In this document: positions 35,183 to 45,924 of the stretch, one piece after another
How positions within the stretch are numbered: position 1 is the first letter of the stretch
Layout: each line of letters begins with the position of its first letter
Assembly: GCA_026390575.1 (NCBI GenBank)
Contig: JAPLFR010000015.1
Location: 1 to 64,000, forward strand
DNA from: Ignavibacteriales bacterium
Lineage (GTDB): Bacteria > Bacteroidota > Ignavibacteria > UBA10030
DNA length: 64,000 nt
Direction: 5' to 3'
Notes under the pieces: generated by a model
Databases searched by the model: none
What the model was told of the DNA's origin: nothing
Seen by the model: the letters and a program-made list of their open reading frames with translations, nothing else
Program-made: the position numbers and the translations under genes

Positions 35183-37423
35183 TCATTTTGTCGTCATCAC
35201 AAAGACGCCGTTCCATTCAGCCGGCGGCGGAGTAATTTGATACAAGTTCGCACGCTCTGAATAAATCTGTGCAACATAACAGGTCTCGTCTAATGAGTAT
35301 GCCTGCTGCAAATACGCAATCGCTTCTTCCCATTTCCTTGCGCGGTAAAGTTTCAATCCCTCGTGATACATCTCCAGCGACTGTTTCTGGTTTTCGGTCA
35401 TCTCCATGTCGGCAGTACCAAGCAGTTCGTACACTTTCACCGGTTCTGTTTTGCCTTTCACTTGGATCAAATCAAGTTCCCGCACAATGACCTTATTTTT
35501 TACATGTGTATAGGTAAAGTCGCTGACCATAATATTAGATTTATATTGTTTGTTCGCGCCTTCGAGCCGCGAAGCAAGATTCACACTGTCGCCGATAACG
35601 GTGTAGTCAAACCTGTCCTTGCCGCCCATGTTACCAACAATGACAATACCGGTGTTGATACCCATCCGCACAGAAAGCGGGGGTTTGCCTTCTTTTATCC
35701 ATTTTGGCCTGAGCGATTCCAAACGCTTCTGCATCTCCAATGCTGCAAGACATGTTCGGAGCGCATGATCTTTTTGCGGAAGCGGTGCGCCCCAGAATGC
35801 CATAATCGCGTCGCCTTCGTATTTATCTAATGTTCCTTCGAACTTGAGTACAATACGGGTCATCTCGTCTAAGAATTCATTAAGCAAAGCCACCAATCCC
35901 TCCGGTTTGGCATGGTATTGTTCCGAGATAGTTGTGAAGCCGGCTATATCGGAGAAGAACACTGTCAGTTCACGACGATCGCCGCCGAGCTTTGCCTTTT
36001 CTGGATTCGAAACCAATTCGTTCACCACGGCGGGATTAATATAGTGACCGAACATATTTTTGATGACTGCCTTTTGCTGCCGCTCGGTCAAGTATTGATA
36101 AACTGCTGTACCGAAATATGCAAAAACAACTGCAAGACTCGGATTCACAACATTCATCAATACATTGTTATTACTAAACACGATAATGGAAACTTCGAAC
36201 ACTGCACCAACAAGAATGACGGTCAAAAGAAATGCCCCGATCTCCAGCAGCCACATGTGCCGTATGCGAACCTGCTTCAACGCCAGCAAACCGATGAAAC
36301 AGATGAGAGATAAAAGAATGATGACAATGCTTTCAATCATCGGATCAGCAGTTGTGATGAAGTTGCTGTCGATAACATTCTGAATGGCAGTGGCATGAAT
36401 TTCAACACCATTCATCGCATAATTCTTCTTTCCGCCTTCTTCTTTGTACAGGGGCACATTGTGATAATCACGCTCTTCAGCCATGACGGAGCCGATGATG
36501 ACGATCTTATTCTTTACAAGGTTCATCGTTATCGCGTCGAAGGTATTGAGCTGCTCTCCTAATTCCCGTATATCAAACTCGTCCTTCGTTTCGAATGTTG
36601 AGTCGTCAATAACCTGCGAAAATGGAATATAGCGGAACGTATGATCTGGCCCATAATAGTTTAAGAGAAATGTTGATGTCTCACTGCTGGGAATAGTTCT
36701 GATTATTTTACTCACGCGTGCAGAATCTCTTGTCAAGTAAAAAAAGTTGTCCCTTTCTTTGACCGTATTCAAAGGGGGTAACTTGAAGTATTGATTGAGT
36801 GCTGCAAATCCGAGTGATGGAGTTAAAAAGCCTTTCACGTCTAACATGGGGAAGTATGAACGGCACACATCGTCTCTATCTTTATAGATATTCACCACAC
36901 CGATATTTTTATCAACATCAAAAAAGATATTATTATACGTCGGTTCTGTAGCTTGCACTATTGCTTTCTCGTACACGGTGCCTGTTTCAACTTTTGTGGC
37001 AATGACAACATTATTGTATTTCTGAAGCGTTGCGCGTAAGACACTATCTCCTTGAACATCCCGGATTGATTCCCAGGTCATATCAAATACAATTGTTCTT
37101 GCACCTGCGTCATTCAAATTTTTAATGACGTGTGCATAGTATGAACGCGGGAAAGGAAACGGTTCGATAAAAGCTTTTAGATCGTCGTCCGAAATCCCTA
37201 CGATGACAACGTCACCGTCTTTTTTGAGATCGCGCGTCTGCTCGGTTCGTACATATTTGCTTTGGTAACGGAGATCAATCGTCAACAAATCGATATTCTT
37301 CAGAAAGGTCAATTCGAAGAGCCACCCTTGGCCGATGATAATAACGAAGACGCCTATGCCGAGACCGATGGACAGCTTCACAAGCATCGGCAATATTTTT
37401 CTTTTGAATTCATAGGAAGTCAT
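35183..37423 (-). CDS. CHASE2-domain adenylate/guanylate cyclase
   Basis: This 746-residue membrane protein begins with an N-terminal TM helix and a CHASE2 sensor (about 35-360, with VVIVGISDDDLKAF and NAGARTIVFDM-like blocks, outside the membrane). Three closely spaced TM helices follow at about 365-450. A class III cyclase domain follows (ELTVFFSDIAGFTT, DKYEGDAIMAFWG, YTVIGDSVNLASRLEG). The metal Asp, the Lys of DKYEGD and the Asn/Arg pair of VNLASRLE are all present, so it should be active, most likely on ATP. About 85 residues after the domain (TPR-like, EEAIAYLQQAYSLDE) end the protein. The neighbouring FecR protein is a common partner of CHASE2 proteins. Confidence 0.92.
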   Translation of the reverse strand: MTSYEFKRKILPMLVKLSIGLGIGVFVIIIGQGWLFELTFLKNIDLLTIDLRYQSKYVRTEQTRDLKKDGDVVIVGISDDDLKAFIEPFPFPRSYYAHVIKNLNDAGARTIVFDMTWESIRDVQGDSVLRATLQKYNNVVIATKVETGTVYEKAIVQATEPTYNNIFFDVDKNIGVVNIYKDRDDVCRSYFPMLDVKGFLTPSLGFAALNQYFKLPPLNTVKERDNFFYLTRDSARVSKIIRTIPSSETSTFLLNYYGPDHTFRYIPFSQVIDDSTFETKDEFDIRELGEQLNTFDAITMNLVKNKIVIIGSVMAEERDYHNVPLYKEEGGKKNYAMNGVEIHATAIQNVIDSNFITTADPMIESIVIILLSLICFIGLLALKQVRIRHMWLLEIGAFLLTVILVGAVFEVSIIVFSNNNVLMNVVNPSLAVVFAYFGTAVYQYLTERQQKAVIKNMFGHYINPAVVNELVSNPEKAKLGGDRRELTVFFSDIAGFTTISEQYHAKPEGLVALLNEFLDEMTRIVLKFEGTLDKYEGDAIMAFWGAPLPQKDHALRTCLAALEMQKRLESLRPKWIKEGKPPLSVRMGINTGIVIVGNMGGKDRFDYTVIGDSVNLASRLEGANKQYKSNIMVSDFTYTHVKNKVIVRELDLIQVKGKTEPVKVYELLGTADMEMTENQKQSLEMYHEGLKLYRARKWEEAIAYLQQAYSLDETCYVAQIYSERANLYQITPPPAEWNGVFVMTTK

Positions 37424-37459
37424 AATTCTAATTCCTTTTGCGGTGAACGGGAGGAATAC

Positions 37460-37493
37460 TCCCGCTTCTCATGTACGGTGAAGAGAAGCGGGA
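37460..37493 (-). terminator. Hairpin between the barrel gene and the cyclase gene
   Basis: TCCCGCTTCTC (37460-37470) pairs with GAGAAGCGGGA (37483-37493). It lies 25 bases past the barrel gene stop and 37 bases before the cyclase start on the minus strand. No T run follows. An overlapping CGGGAGGAATACTCCCG palindrome could form an alternative fold, so control of the downstream gene is possible. Confidence 0.5.
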
Positions 37494-37517
37494 ATTGATA
37501 CGCAAGTGAATACTTCG

Positions 37518-40089
37518 TTAGAACGTAAACCGATATACAATACTTGCAATAACGTCGTTTTCTTTGCCCGGATTTTGGATTACATCAAGCTGGCCTACGA
37601 TATAATGTCCATCCATAATCTGATAATCAACACCGGCTTGAATGAGCGTCCGTTTGAAATCACCGAACGACGGTGCCAGTGTTGCCAACAAATTAAGGCG
37701 ATCATTCATGAGCCGATATCGCGCATTCAGGGAAAAAGTTTGATAGTTAAATGTTTGTTGAGAAGTAGTACTCAGATATCGTTTTGTGAGCGTATCTTGC
37801 AATGCAAAATATGTAGCATTATGACTGATGATAATTGCAATAGTTGTTTGTAACGGTATCTTATAGAATGTTGTCAGTGCAGTAGCAACACTAACGTTAT
37901 CCTGATTACGCAAATTGAACGTGTTATCCTTTTTGTTTGCAATACTGACGGTTGCATTTAAACTTTGACGCGCAAGCACATTGAAGTCATAATTTACTGC
38001 GAAGAAGAAACGATTTGTCTTCTCATCAGCGTAATTTAAAGAATCCGCTTTTGAAGATGGGAACGTCGTATCTACCACAGCTGTTACAAGAGTATCCTGA
38101 TTAAGTTCTATAGGATTTTTGCGTGTATTAAATCCGTATCCAAATGTCATGGTAGGCAGTTTCACACCCGGGTACACTGTCGCCGATCCGTTGAAGGTAT
38201 TAAATGTTGTAACCGGTAAGCTGCTTTCGTTCTGAATGTTGTTCCACTTCGTCTCGTACGAAAAACTTGTCATGAGCCGGTTGTCGAGCAGGCGGATCCT
38301 ATCGGAAAGATTAATGCCTGCGATATCCGTTTGAACATATTCATTGCCGTACGATTTGAAATTCTTGCCGCGGCGAAATGCCATTGCCCGAATATAGTTG
38401 TTGAAATAATTTAACGTCAACTCGGATTCAACTGATAACGATGGCAATCCACTTATCGGATCCAAAGGCGTTAAATTTTCATTTATGGTAATGAACTGGC
38501 TGCCAATTTTCGCCATCTTTTTGAGATCATCGGCATCTTTTAAAGCTTTTGCATGATCAGCCGCCGATTTCGTCGTATCATAGACACCTTTTACGGAATC
38601 AATTTGCACGTCAGACAGATTCCCCTTTGAAATATCAGTGTTCTCAAGACTGAAAGCAACCTGCGTAGTCCACTTTATTTTCTGATTATCAAAAGCAATC
38701 AACAAATCTGTGCCTGCGACTAAATTTTCCGCAGGATAATTGCCATATTTAATAGAATTTTTGTCATCTTTCGCTTTAATAAAAGTGAGTCCAAATTGAA
38801 ATGATTCTCCGCTTCCAAAACTTGGACGAACGGCTAAGAAATCTCTATCAAATGTGCCATTTGTGTACGAACGGTAGTTCTGTATTAATGTATCGGTAGA
38901 TCCTGGCGTTGTATTCGTATTGCGCCCGCCATAACTCTCAAAAAATGTTTCCTTTGGACGAGATGATGCGGCCGAAGAATCATTGTAGAGAACTATGCCG
39001 CCCAGGGGGCCCTCAATTTTGCGTTCCGTTTTACCAAATGAAACATCAAGGTTGAAGAAGCCCAATGTCAATGCACCGGTAATTCCGCGTACGCGTTTTC
39101 CACTAATGAACAACGACGGGAACATCGGATACGCATCACCAATCTGCACTTTTGCATAATCTTCCGCCTGCAAGGTACCCAGGAAGCGATTTTTGCGGCT
39201 GACGGTCGTCGGTGTTTTCATTCGTTAAGTGCATATCGTATCCAAAAGCAAGAAATTTATATGTACCGTTGAGGTGGACATCTGCGCGCTGGTAGGATGT
39301 ACTCGTGACATCCACTTTTTCATTTCGTAATTCAACTTGAGCATTTCCCATATACTGCAACGAGCTCTTCACCTCTTCTATGGCAGCGGCCGTCGATAAG
39401 TTAAAGTCCGCTTGTTTCGTATAGTACACCCGTCCCTTCGTGTCAACCAATTCTATCTTAACGGTATGTGTTCCCAAATTCAGCGGTCTATCAAAATTTT
39501 TTGGACTGTAGAGAATCACATCATCTGAGAGCAACGCTTCTTTTGTTACATCGGCACCATCAAGGTAGATACGTGTTCGCTGCTTATCAACCGCATCAGA
39601 AACAAACATCAACGATACAGCAACCGCCAAATCTTCTGCCGCTAACGTCTCTCCGGGTTCCGGGCTCAGAAAGCGAACTTCTGCATCTTTTGGATCCACT
39701 CCTTTTACTGCAACCTTAATTGGATTGACTTCAGGATTATCTGATGGATATGTTGCTTGTGTATTATCTGCAAGCTGAAACTTGATATAGTACTCAATAT
39801 AAGGCGGCAAGACAGCTTTACCCGGCAGCGTAGCAACTGCTGTCCGGCCGGAAAGGAGCATCTCGAGTTCTTTGTACTCTGTCTCTCCAAATTGACGATA
39901 GTTGAGTAATACTCTCTGAACTTGAGCGTTCTGCGCTATCTCAACGCTCACAGAAAGCGGTTCTTGTTCAATAGCTGGCGGTACTTTTACCTCTATGACG
40001 TATTGACTGACCTGTCCATAGGTGATAGAACATAGCAAAGCAGTAAGGAGGAATGATAAACGAATGGCGGATTGATGAATGCGTTTCAT
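37518..40089 (-). pseudogene. Outer-membrane barrel gene broken by a frameshift
   Basis: Two frames, 40089-39136 and 39221-37518, overlap by 86 bases and together make one sensible protein of about 850 residues. The first has a signal peptide (ending CSITYGQ), one copy of a ~95-residue beta module and a second Ig-like domain. It stops making sense after GYDMHLTNE. The second continues directly with TPTTVSRKNRFLGTLQ and a long beta-barrel ending in YRFTF. Removing one A from GAAAAC at about 39214-39219 joins them. The barrel half alone lacks a signal peptide, so separate translation is unlikely to work. Sequencing error, true mutation or programmed slippage cannot be separated here. Confidence 0.7.
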
Positions 40090-40149
40090 AGTAATCCCCT
40101 CATGATGAACGTGCAGCTATTGATGGTGGCGATTATCGGAAAATAAAAA

Positions 40150-40178
40150 AACGGCGGGTGCGTACTGCGCCCGCCGTT
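40150..40178 (-). terminator. Intrinsic terminator of the FecR gene
   Basis: AACGGCGGG (40150-40158) pairs with CCCGCCGTT (40170-40178). On the minus strand the stem is followed by TTTTTTTATTTT. It lies 54 bases after the FecR stop and separates that gene from the barrel gene downstream. Confidence 0.85.
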
Positions 40179-40231
40179 CAATGTATTAAAAGCAACTATA
40201 TAATGCAAGACCCGGCATAGCTCGGATCAGA

Positions 40232-41938
40232 TTATTCGCTCCATTTCAGGACGAGAACTTTTTTCTGCAGCGATCCGGTTTGGCCCGGGATGCGAAGTTC
40301 GCGTTGGACCGATTGCACCTGCACTGCCGCAGGATTGGTTGCTCCATCTTGTGGTACGGTAATCGTTGATCCGTCGTCAAAACGGATGGAAACATAATAT
40401 TCTAGTTGCGGAAATTTTACTTTCTCTCCATCTAACTGTCCGGTTGCAACCTGTCCGGAAGGTGTGAGAATAAGTTCCGTAAATGTCGGCTCATTCTGCT
40501 TGCGGTGGAAAAGACTTATCGCGCTTACATTCGCCTGTAACGAGGAAAAATCTACCCGCACCGATCCTGCGTTTTTCGACTTTAACTGGCCAAATTCAGG
40601 AACAATTCTCATCAACGGCGGAACGCTCAACTTCATTGGACTTGTGACACCATCACCTGGAAGTGTGATTTCGGTACTGACAGAATCTTGCAATTTAATG
40701 ACGAAATAGAATTCAATTTCAGGCGCGCGCACATCGACACCTGGAATTGTGCCTGATGCAACTTTGTTGGAAAGCGTCATCACCAAAGATTTGAAAGCCG
40801 CATCACCGCCGCGGCGATAGTTGAGTGTAACAGAATTGAGTTGTCCGGCAACAGAAGAAAGATCGAGCGATGATTGAAGGTTCGTGAACGAACGAATCGG
40901 CGATGGACTAAACATGGGTGTGGCGGTGATAGTAATTCCGGTACCGCTAGTGGAAAAAACCGCTTTCGCAACCGATACTGAACCGGGTGAACTTGCTCCG
41001 CCTGATGGTAAGGTAATGCTCTGTTTGCCAATGGTAATGGAAAAATAATATTCCAACGCCGGGCTTGCAACTTTTGCGGCTGGGATTTCAACTGACGCAA
41101 TTTTCCCATCCAACGCCATCGTTGCTTGTGTGTAGTCTGTTGTACCCTTTGTTCGATAAAACAAATTTACACCTGCAATGACAGTATCCGTTTGGTTCAA
41201 ATCTAATTTGGCTGTCGTTGTATTGCCAACTGAAGGAGACGGATCGAATGCAATGGTACCGGAAACAACGACACCTTTTGCCGAAGATGTTTCTCCTCTG
41301 CCTCTGTGTTCGCCTTCGCCCTCAGATGCTCCACTTTTAATATTATCGAGTTCCTTTTTACTCGCTTTGCGAAGATCCAGACCTCCTGTGCTGTCAGCAA
41401 TCGCTGTGTTACCCGTACTGACGTGTGTGGAACGGCCGGAGATAGAATTAGTGAATTCTGCCAAACCAAGAGAAATGGTAAAAAAGTCTGCATTGCCGCC
41501 GGTGCTATATCCGCCTTCAGTGCCGCGAATGGATGCAACCGAAATCGGAGAAGAAAACCGAAATTGTTCAGTCTCCGCTTTCTTCACATTGAAAATCATG
41601 TTTCCACGATCCATGTGAACGCTGCGGCTGAGGATCTCTTTTCCCTGCACTTCACCTTTAATTGTTACGATAGATTTCTCGCGAAGAATAAGCTTCGATT
41701 GATCCGCGAAGAGAATCATTGCTAAGGATCCTTTATCCGTTTGTACTTCATACCCAGATTTTAATTTGCTTAATGGAACCGCCTTTTGCCATCCTGTTGC
41801 AGGAGATTTCATATTCACATCCCGGATAACTTTCACAATGTAGGCGGAAATATCTTTTTTGTCCTGCTGTGTTTTTTGCCCCAGCGAAAGCACACCAAGG
41901 AGCACCAACACACTAACGACAACGATCTTCTTTATCAT
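40232..41938 (-). CDS. Exported FecR-domain protein with three repeated beta modules
   Basis: This 568-residue protein has a signal peptide (MIKKIVVVSVLVLLGVLSLG). A FecR domain spans about residues 55-180 (GYEVQTDKGSLAMILFADQSKLILRE, FRFSSPISVASIRGTEGGY). Three copies of a ~95-residue module follow at about 230-325, 340-440 and 445-545. Each reads 'SL.YR..G...F....M...G..A...IP...V..P..EYY..I......TLP..G..SP..V.V'. The same module occurs once in the neighbouring barrel protein. FecR domains bind or sense at the periplasmic face; here no anti-sigma part is present, so a scaffold or ligand-binding role with the barrel and the CHASE2 cyclase is the inference. Confidence 0.85.
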   Translation of the reverse strand: MIKKIVVVSVLVLLGVLSLGQKTQQDKKDISAYIVKVIRDVNMKSPATGWQKAVPLSKLKSGYEVQTDKGSLAMILFADQSKLILREKSIVTIKGEVQGKEILSRSVHMDRGNMIFNVKKAETEQFRFSSPISVASIRGTEGGYSTGGNADFFTISLGLAEFTNSISGRSTHVSTGNTAIADSTGGLDLRKASKKELDNIKSGASEGEGEHRGRGETSSAKGVVVSGTIAFDPSPSVGNTTTAKLDLNQTDTVIAGVNLFYRTKGTTDYTQATMALDGKIASVEIPAAKVASPALEYYFSITIGKQSITLPSGGASSPGSVSVAKAVFSTSGTGITITATPMFSPSPIRSFTNLQSSLDLSSVAGQLNSVTLNYRRGGDAAFKSLVMTLSNKVASGTIPGVDVRAPEIEFYFVIKLQDSVSTEITLPGDGVTSPMKLSVPPLMRIVPEFGQLKSKNAGSVRVDFSSLQANVSAISLFHRKQNEPTFTELILTPSGQVATGQLDGEKVKFPQLEYYVSIRFDDGSTITVPQDGATNPAAVQVQSVQRELRIPGQTGSLQKKVLVLKWSE

Positions 41939-41956
41939 GGCTTTCTCCTTCAGCGC

Positions 41957-43126
41957 TTATTGGTTTTCAACACCAAGTTGTAGTTTCAAATCGGTACGGT
42001 TAGATAGATCATTGATAAGTGTTTGCAGATCGGTCTCTGTTAACGTACTGCCATCGAGTATGATGTTTCCGTAGGACGGCCATGCTACCCAGTTCACCGG
42101 GTCTGCTCGAAGCGTTGCATATGTTGCTGATGCGGAACCGCTGAAAGCGTTCAAAAAATTATCCAGCATTTGTCCGACCTTATCATCAGTAATGCGGAAC
42201 ACCACCGGAAGACTCTTACGCATCACGTCGCCACGATTCGTTGCTACTTTTGCCTCAACCTGAAGAACATAGGCTTTGTTTTGTTCCAGCTTGCGTTCAG
42301 CATTAGAGGGATAGGTGAGCGATGTTCCGCTGAAGTCAGGAGGATCGCCGTATGATGTCCGAACGAGACTTGGATTTCCACCCGTGAGTGCATCTTGTGG
42401 TGAACGGTGATTCGCTAAAGCTTCGTACACTGAAACTCTCACAGGTGCACTCGATGTCCAGTTAAACGTAGGTGCAAGATTGCTAAAGAAGCTTCCGTTC
42501 TTCGGATCTGTAATCTCCACAAATACTTCATCAGCCGTTGAGAACTGAACGGTAATCGTTTTCGTGTCTCCGCCGAGAACTTCTGTTGTACGTGGAACAC
42601 CCCTATCATTGGGATTTTCAGAAGTCGCTTTAAACACTTTCATAATGACAGTATATTTACCGGGAGGCGCGGTCGGGTTTTTCGCTGCCATATCTTCCAG
42701 GCGTTTGCGCAGAGTCGCGTTTTCTACATACGTTCCAACGCCATCCCGGATATAAATCTCGCTGCTCCCGCCTTTTGCAAAATCACGCGCCGCAAGCACA
42801 CGTGATCCATTCACTCTGAAATTATTTGTATACGCATGCATCAATTCTTGATCAGCTTCACCGCGAAGTTGAACATGCATCTCGACATAGACACAGACCC
42901 ACGCTGTTGGTTCGACACCTACTGTCTGCAAAGTAAGCGATATTCCAGAGATGTTTGGGTTAAGTTGTTGGCTTTTAACATCAACAAAATCGGTGAGATA
43001 GACGACATCGTACATCTGGAAATCGAGAGACACCTTCATGGTTTGAGCAAAGGTCCTTGAACAGCTCAGTACAGCGGCCAGAAGAACGATGCCGATGAGT
43101 GCATTCCTATTCATTGTCCATTTCAT
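41957..43126 (-). CDS. Exported protein of unknown function
   Basis: I start at ATG 43126, with GGAGGAG upstream, which gives 389 residues and a signal peptide ending in CSRTFAQ; the frame is open further upstream. The mature protein is beta-rich, with a middle segment ITDPKNGSFFSNLAPTFNWTSSAPVRVSVYE typical of fibronectin/Ig-like domains that describe 'data' extracted from repeats. The C-terminal 70 residues contain many Thr/Leu/Asn repeats. It lies 18 bases before the FecR start, so the two are co-transcribed. No family name is offered. Confidence 0.75.
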   Translation of the reverse strand: MKWTMNRNALIGIVLLAAVLSCSRTFAQTMKVSLDFQMYDVVYLTDFVDVKSQQLNPNISGISLTLQTVGVEPTAWVCVYVEMHVQLRGEADQELMHAYTNNFRVNGSRVLAARDFAKGGSSEIYIRDGVGTYVENATLRKRLEDMAAKNPTAPPGKYTVIMKVFKATSENPNDRGVPRTTEVLGGDTKTITVQFSTADEVFVEITDPKNGSFFSNLAPTFNWTSSAPVRVSVYEALANHRSPQDALTGGNPSLVRTSYGDPPDFSGTSLTYPSNAERKLEQNKAYVLQVEAKVATNRGDVMRKSLPVVFRITDDKVGQMLDNFLNAFSGSASATYATLRADPVNWVAWPSYGNIILDGSTLTETDLQTLINDLSNRTDLKLQLGVENQ

Positions 43127-43216
43127 GGTGTGTAACTCCTCCGTATTGTTTGTTTTCTCTACTAGTATAGCCGATGGAGCAATAAAAAACGTTGACAACT
43201 ATCACACAGACAGGGT

Positions 43217-44530
43217 TTAAAAATTCACGACATCATTATAAAGAACGAACGCCATAAATACAAGCAGCAAGATAAACCCTGCTTGTTGAATGGCAATTCT
43301 TACTTTACTTGGTACTTCCCGCCTAAACACAGCCTCATAGACGAGAAAGACAAGATGTCCTCCATCGAGTGCTGGGAATGGAAGAATATTCAGCAAAGCA
43401 AGACTAATACTTAATAAGCTGATGAATCCGAAGAACTCCAAGACGCCAGTATCAGCAGAGCGCTTTGCCAACTGAGCAATCTTTATAGGTCCGCCCATCG
43501 ATTTACTAAGCGAAGCTTTTCCTGCTACTATTTGGTATATATTGGAAAGAAACAGAACGCTTATTGTTTTTAATTCTCTCATACTAATCGGAAGAGCTTC
43601 GAAGAAGGAATATTGTTCGTGAATGATTGGTCCCTGATATACTCGATCTAAAGAAACTCCAATGCGTCCTTCGGCAGTTGGCTTTACATGCGCATTCATT
43701 TTCTGATTTCCACGTGCCCATGACAGCAAAATTTCTTTCCCGGCATTTGTTCGAATCGCTTCCTGGAGTGAACCAAAGCTCACTGGTTTTTCGTTCACCG
43801 CAAGAAGTGTATCTCCGGGCTGTAAGCCAATCTGTTCAGCTGGCTTTCCATGCTCCACAAGATCTACAACAGGAACGAACCCAGCAGGGAAAACGCCAAA
43901 TCGTTCTTCAGTAAAATCTGGCAGTTCTGAACGACGGATAAAAAAAGTATTGACTGTACCGGAACGTTGTATCTGTATCGTTAAATCATGTGCCACCGAT
44001 TCTGTATACAGCGTGCTTTCAATTTCATCCCACTGTTTCATAGGATGATTATTGATGGAAACGAATTTATCGCCCATGTGCAAACCGGATTTTGCGGCGG
44101 GACTATTTGGTTCTACATAACCGATTTCCGTCACAGGGTGAATCGTCTTGCCCTGATGGAAAATTATTCCCCAAAAAATTAAAATAGCGAGCAAAAGATT
44201 CATAATGACACCAGCGGAAATAACGATCATGCGCTGCCATATAGGCTTCGAACGAAACTCCCATGGTTGCGGCTCTTTATTCAAAAATTCATTGTCGAAG
44301 CTCTCGTCGATCATACCGGCAATCTTCACATAGCCGCCAATGGGAACCCATGAAATACAGTAATCGGTTTCGCCAATTTTTTTGCCAAACGCGCGCGGCG
44401 GAAATCCTAAACTGAAGGTATCGACACGCATCTTAAAAAACTTGGCGGCAAGGAAGTGTCCCAGTTCGTGCACCAGTACAAGAATACCAATCGTGATGAT
44501 AAAATAGAATATCGTACTTACTATCGCCAT
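43217..44530 (-). CDS. rseP: Site-2 intramembrane metalloprotease RseP
   Basis: This 437-residue M50 protease has the zinc motif HELGH (residues 21-25) in the first TM helix. Two PDZ domains follow (GYVEPNSPAAKSGLHMGDKF near 125; LVEHGKPAEQIGLQPGDTLL near 215). The third ligand segment is NILPFPALDGGHLVF near 390. It cleaves membrane-bound anti-sigma factors and remnant signal peptides. An ECF sigma factor occurs in this window (60721) but with no visible anti-sigma gene. It sits 53 bases downstream of dxr, the usual pairing. Confidence 0.93.
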   Translation of the reverse strand: MAIVSTIFYFIITIGILVLVHELGHFLAAKFFKMRVDTFSLGFPPRAFGKKIGETDYCISWVPIGGYVKIAGMIDESFDNEFLNKEPQPWEFRSKPIWQRMIVISAGVIMNLLLAILIFWGIIFHQGKTIHPVTEIGYVEPNSPAAKSGLHMGDKFVSINNHPMKQWDEIESTLYTESVAHDLTIQIQRSGTVNTFFIRRSELPDFTEERFGVFPAGFVPVVDLVEHGKPAEQIGLQPGDTLLAVNEKPVSFGSLQEAIRTNAGKEILLSWARGNQKMNAHVKPTAEGRIGVSLDRVYQGPIIHEQYSFFEALPISMRELKTISVLFLSNIYQIVAGKASLSKSMGGPIKIAQLAKRSADTGVLEFFGFISLLSISLALLNILPFPALDGGHLVFLVYEAVFRREVPSKVRIAIQQAGFILLLVFMAFVLYNDVVNF

Positions 44531-44583
44531 AAATTTAATTCACTCTTGTTTTTATTATTGTGTAAGCTCTTTAACACTGCAGG

Positions 44584-45738
44584 TTACAATAAAGTTCGGA
44601 CATATTCGCGCGTATTATGGTCGCTTTGAAATGTGTGTTCAAGATCAGGCGAAACGTGGTTTGTTTGTTTGGCAAGCGCCTGCTCAATGAGTTCTGGAAT
44701 TCGGCAAAATGTAATTTTCTTTTCTAAAAAAGCCTGCACTGCAACTTCATTTGCCGCATTCATAATGGCGGGAGCAGTTCCGCCCAACGCCATTGCATCG
44801 TATGCTAATTGCAGGCAGCGAAATTTATTGCGGTCAGGCGCAAAAAATGTCATCGAGTGCAACTTTGGAAAATCTACATGGTTGCCGCTCATCGGGCATC
44901 GTTCAGGATATGTTAATGCGTATTGAATCGGAAGTTTCATATCCGGTACGCCAAGCTGAGCTTTTATGGAACCATCCACGAACTCGACCATCGAATGAAT
45001 AATGGATTGCGGGTGAATGACAACATCAATGCGTTCTACCGGAAGACCAAAGAGCCAGCGCGCTTCAATCACTTCCAAACCCTTGTTCATCAATGTGGCT
45101 GAGTCGATGGTAATCTTATTTCCCATTTTCCAATTAGGATGATTCAGCGCTTGTTCAACTGTAATCGATGCGAATGTATCTTGAGGCGTGTTCAGAAGCG
45201 GTCCGCCGGATGCTGTCAGGATAATCCTGTTCGCGCTGTTCCGATCTTCGCCTACAAGACATTGCAGAATAGCGCTGTGCTCACTATCAATGGGAACGAG
45301 ATGAACACCGTATTCCTTGACTAACGAAGTAACAAGGTCTCCGGCAACGACAAGTGTCTCTTTGTTCGCGAGTGCAATGTGTTTTCGATGTTTGATTGCC
45401 TCGACGGTCGGCTTCAATCCGGCAAACCCGACAATGGAGTTGATGACGAGATCGACATCATCCCTGCGAACAATTTCCAGCAATCCCTCGCGGCCGGCGA
45501 GTACTTCCACCGAATCGCCAACTATCGATCGCAACACTGCAGCTTTGGCTTCGTCTAACACGACAACACCGCGCGGGTGAAAATGCGCAATCTGATTTTG
45601 CAGCAGTTCGATGTTGGTATTAGTTGTAAGATAAGTAATGCTGAATCTGTCTGCGAGATTATGAATAACTGAAAGGCAGTTCCGGCCGATAGATCCGGTT
45701 GAACCAAGGATAGCAATATGCTTTGGATTCTGACTCAT
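44584..45738 (-). CDS. dxr: 1-deoxy-D-xylulose 5-phosphate reductoisomerase
   Basis: This 384-residue enzyme makes 2-C-methyl-D-erythritol 4-phosphate from DXP with NADPH, the second step of the MEP isoprenoid pathway. The N-terminal NADPH motif reads ILGSTGSIGRNCL. LANKETLVVAGDLV, VPIDSEHSAILQCL, LTASGGPLL and WKMGNKITIDSATLMNKGLEVIEA blocks give substrate and metal residues. Length is normal. The order dxr-rseP is shared by many bacteria. Confidence 0.95.
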   Translation of the reverse strand: MSQNPKHIAILGSTGSIGRNCLSVIHNLADRFSITYLTTNTNIELLQNQIAHFHPRGVVVLDEAKAAVLRSIVGDSVEVLAGREGLLEIVRRDDVDLVINSIVGFAGLKPTVEAIKHRKHIALANKETLVVAGDLVTSLVKEYGVHLVPIDSEHSAILQCLVGEDRNSANRIILTASGGPLLNTPQDTFASITVEQALNHPNWKMGNKITIDSATLMNKGLEVIEARWLFGLPVERIDVVIHPQSIIHSMVEFVDGSIKAQLGVPDMKLPIQYALTYPERCPMSGNHVDFPKLHSMTFFAPDRNKFRCLQLAYDAMALGGTAPAIMNAANEVAVQAFLEKKITFCRIPELIEQALAKQTNHVSPDLEHTFQSDHNTREYVRTLL

Positions 45739-45924
45739 GCTGCTGTTTCAAGGTAATCAAATTCGCTAGGCATGTCAAGGAAGGCGATTAACAGGTAGTG
45801 TTAACATAGTCGGACAAATCGGACTGACCGCACTACACCGAGTCACTACCAATTGACGCAATCCATCATCGCAAATCGAAATTGCTTTTTGTATATTGAC
45901 GGAGAATAAAGTAGAAAGTAGAAA

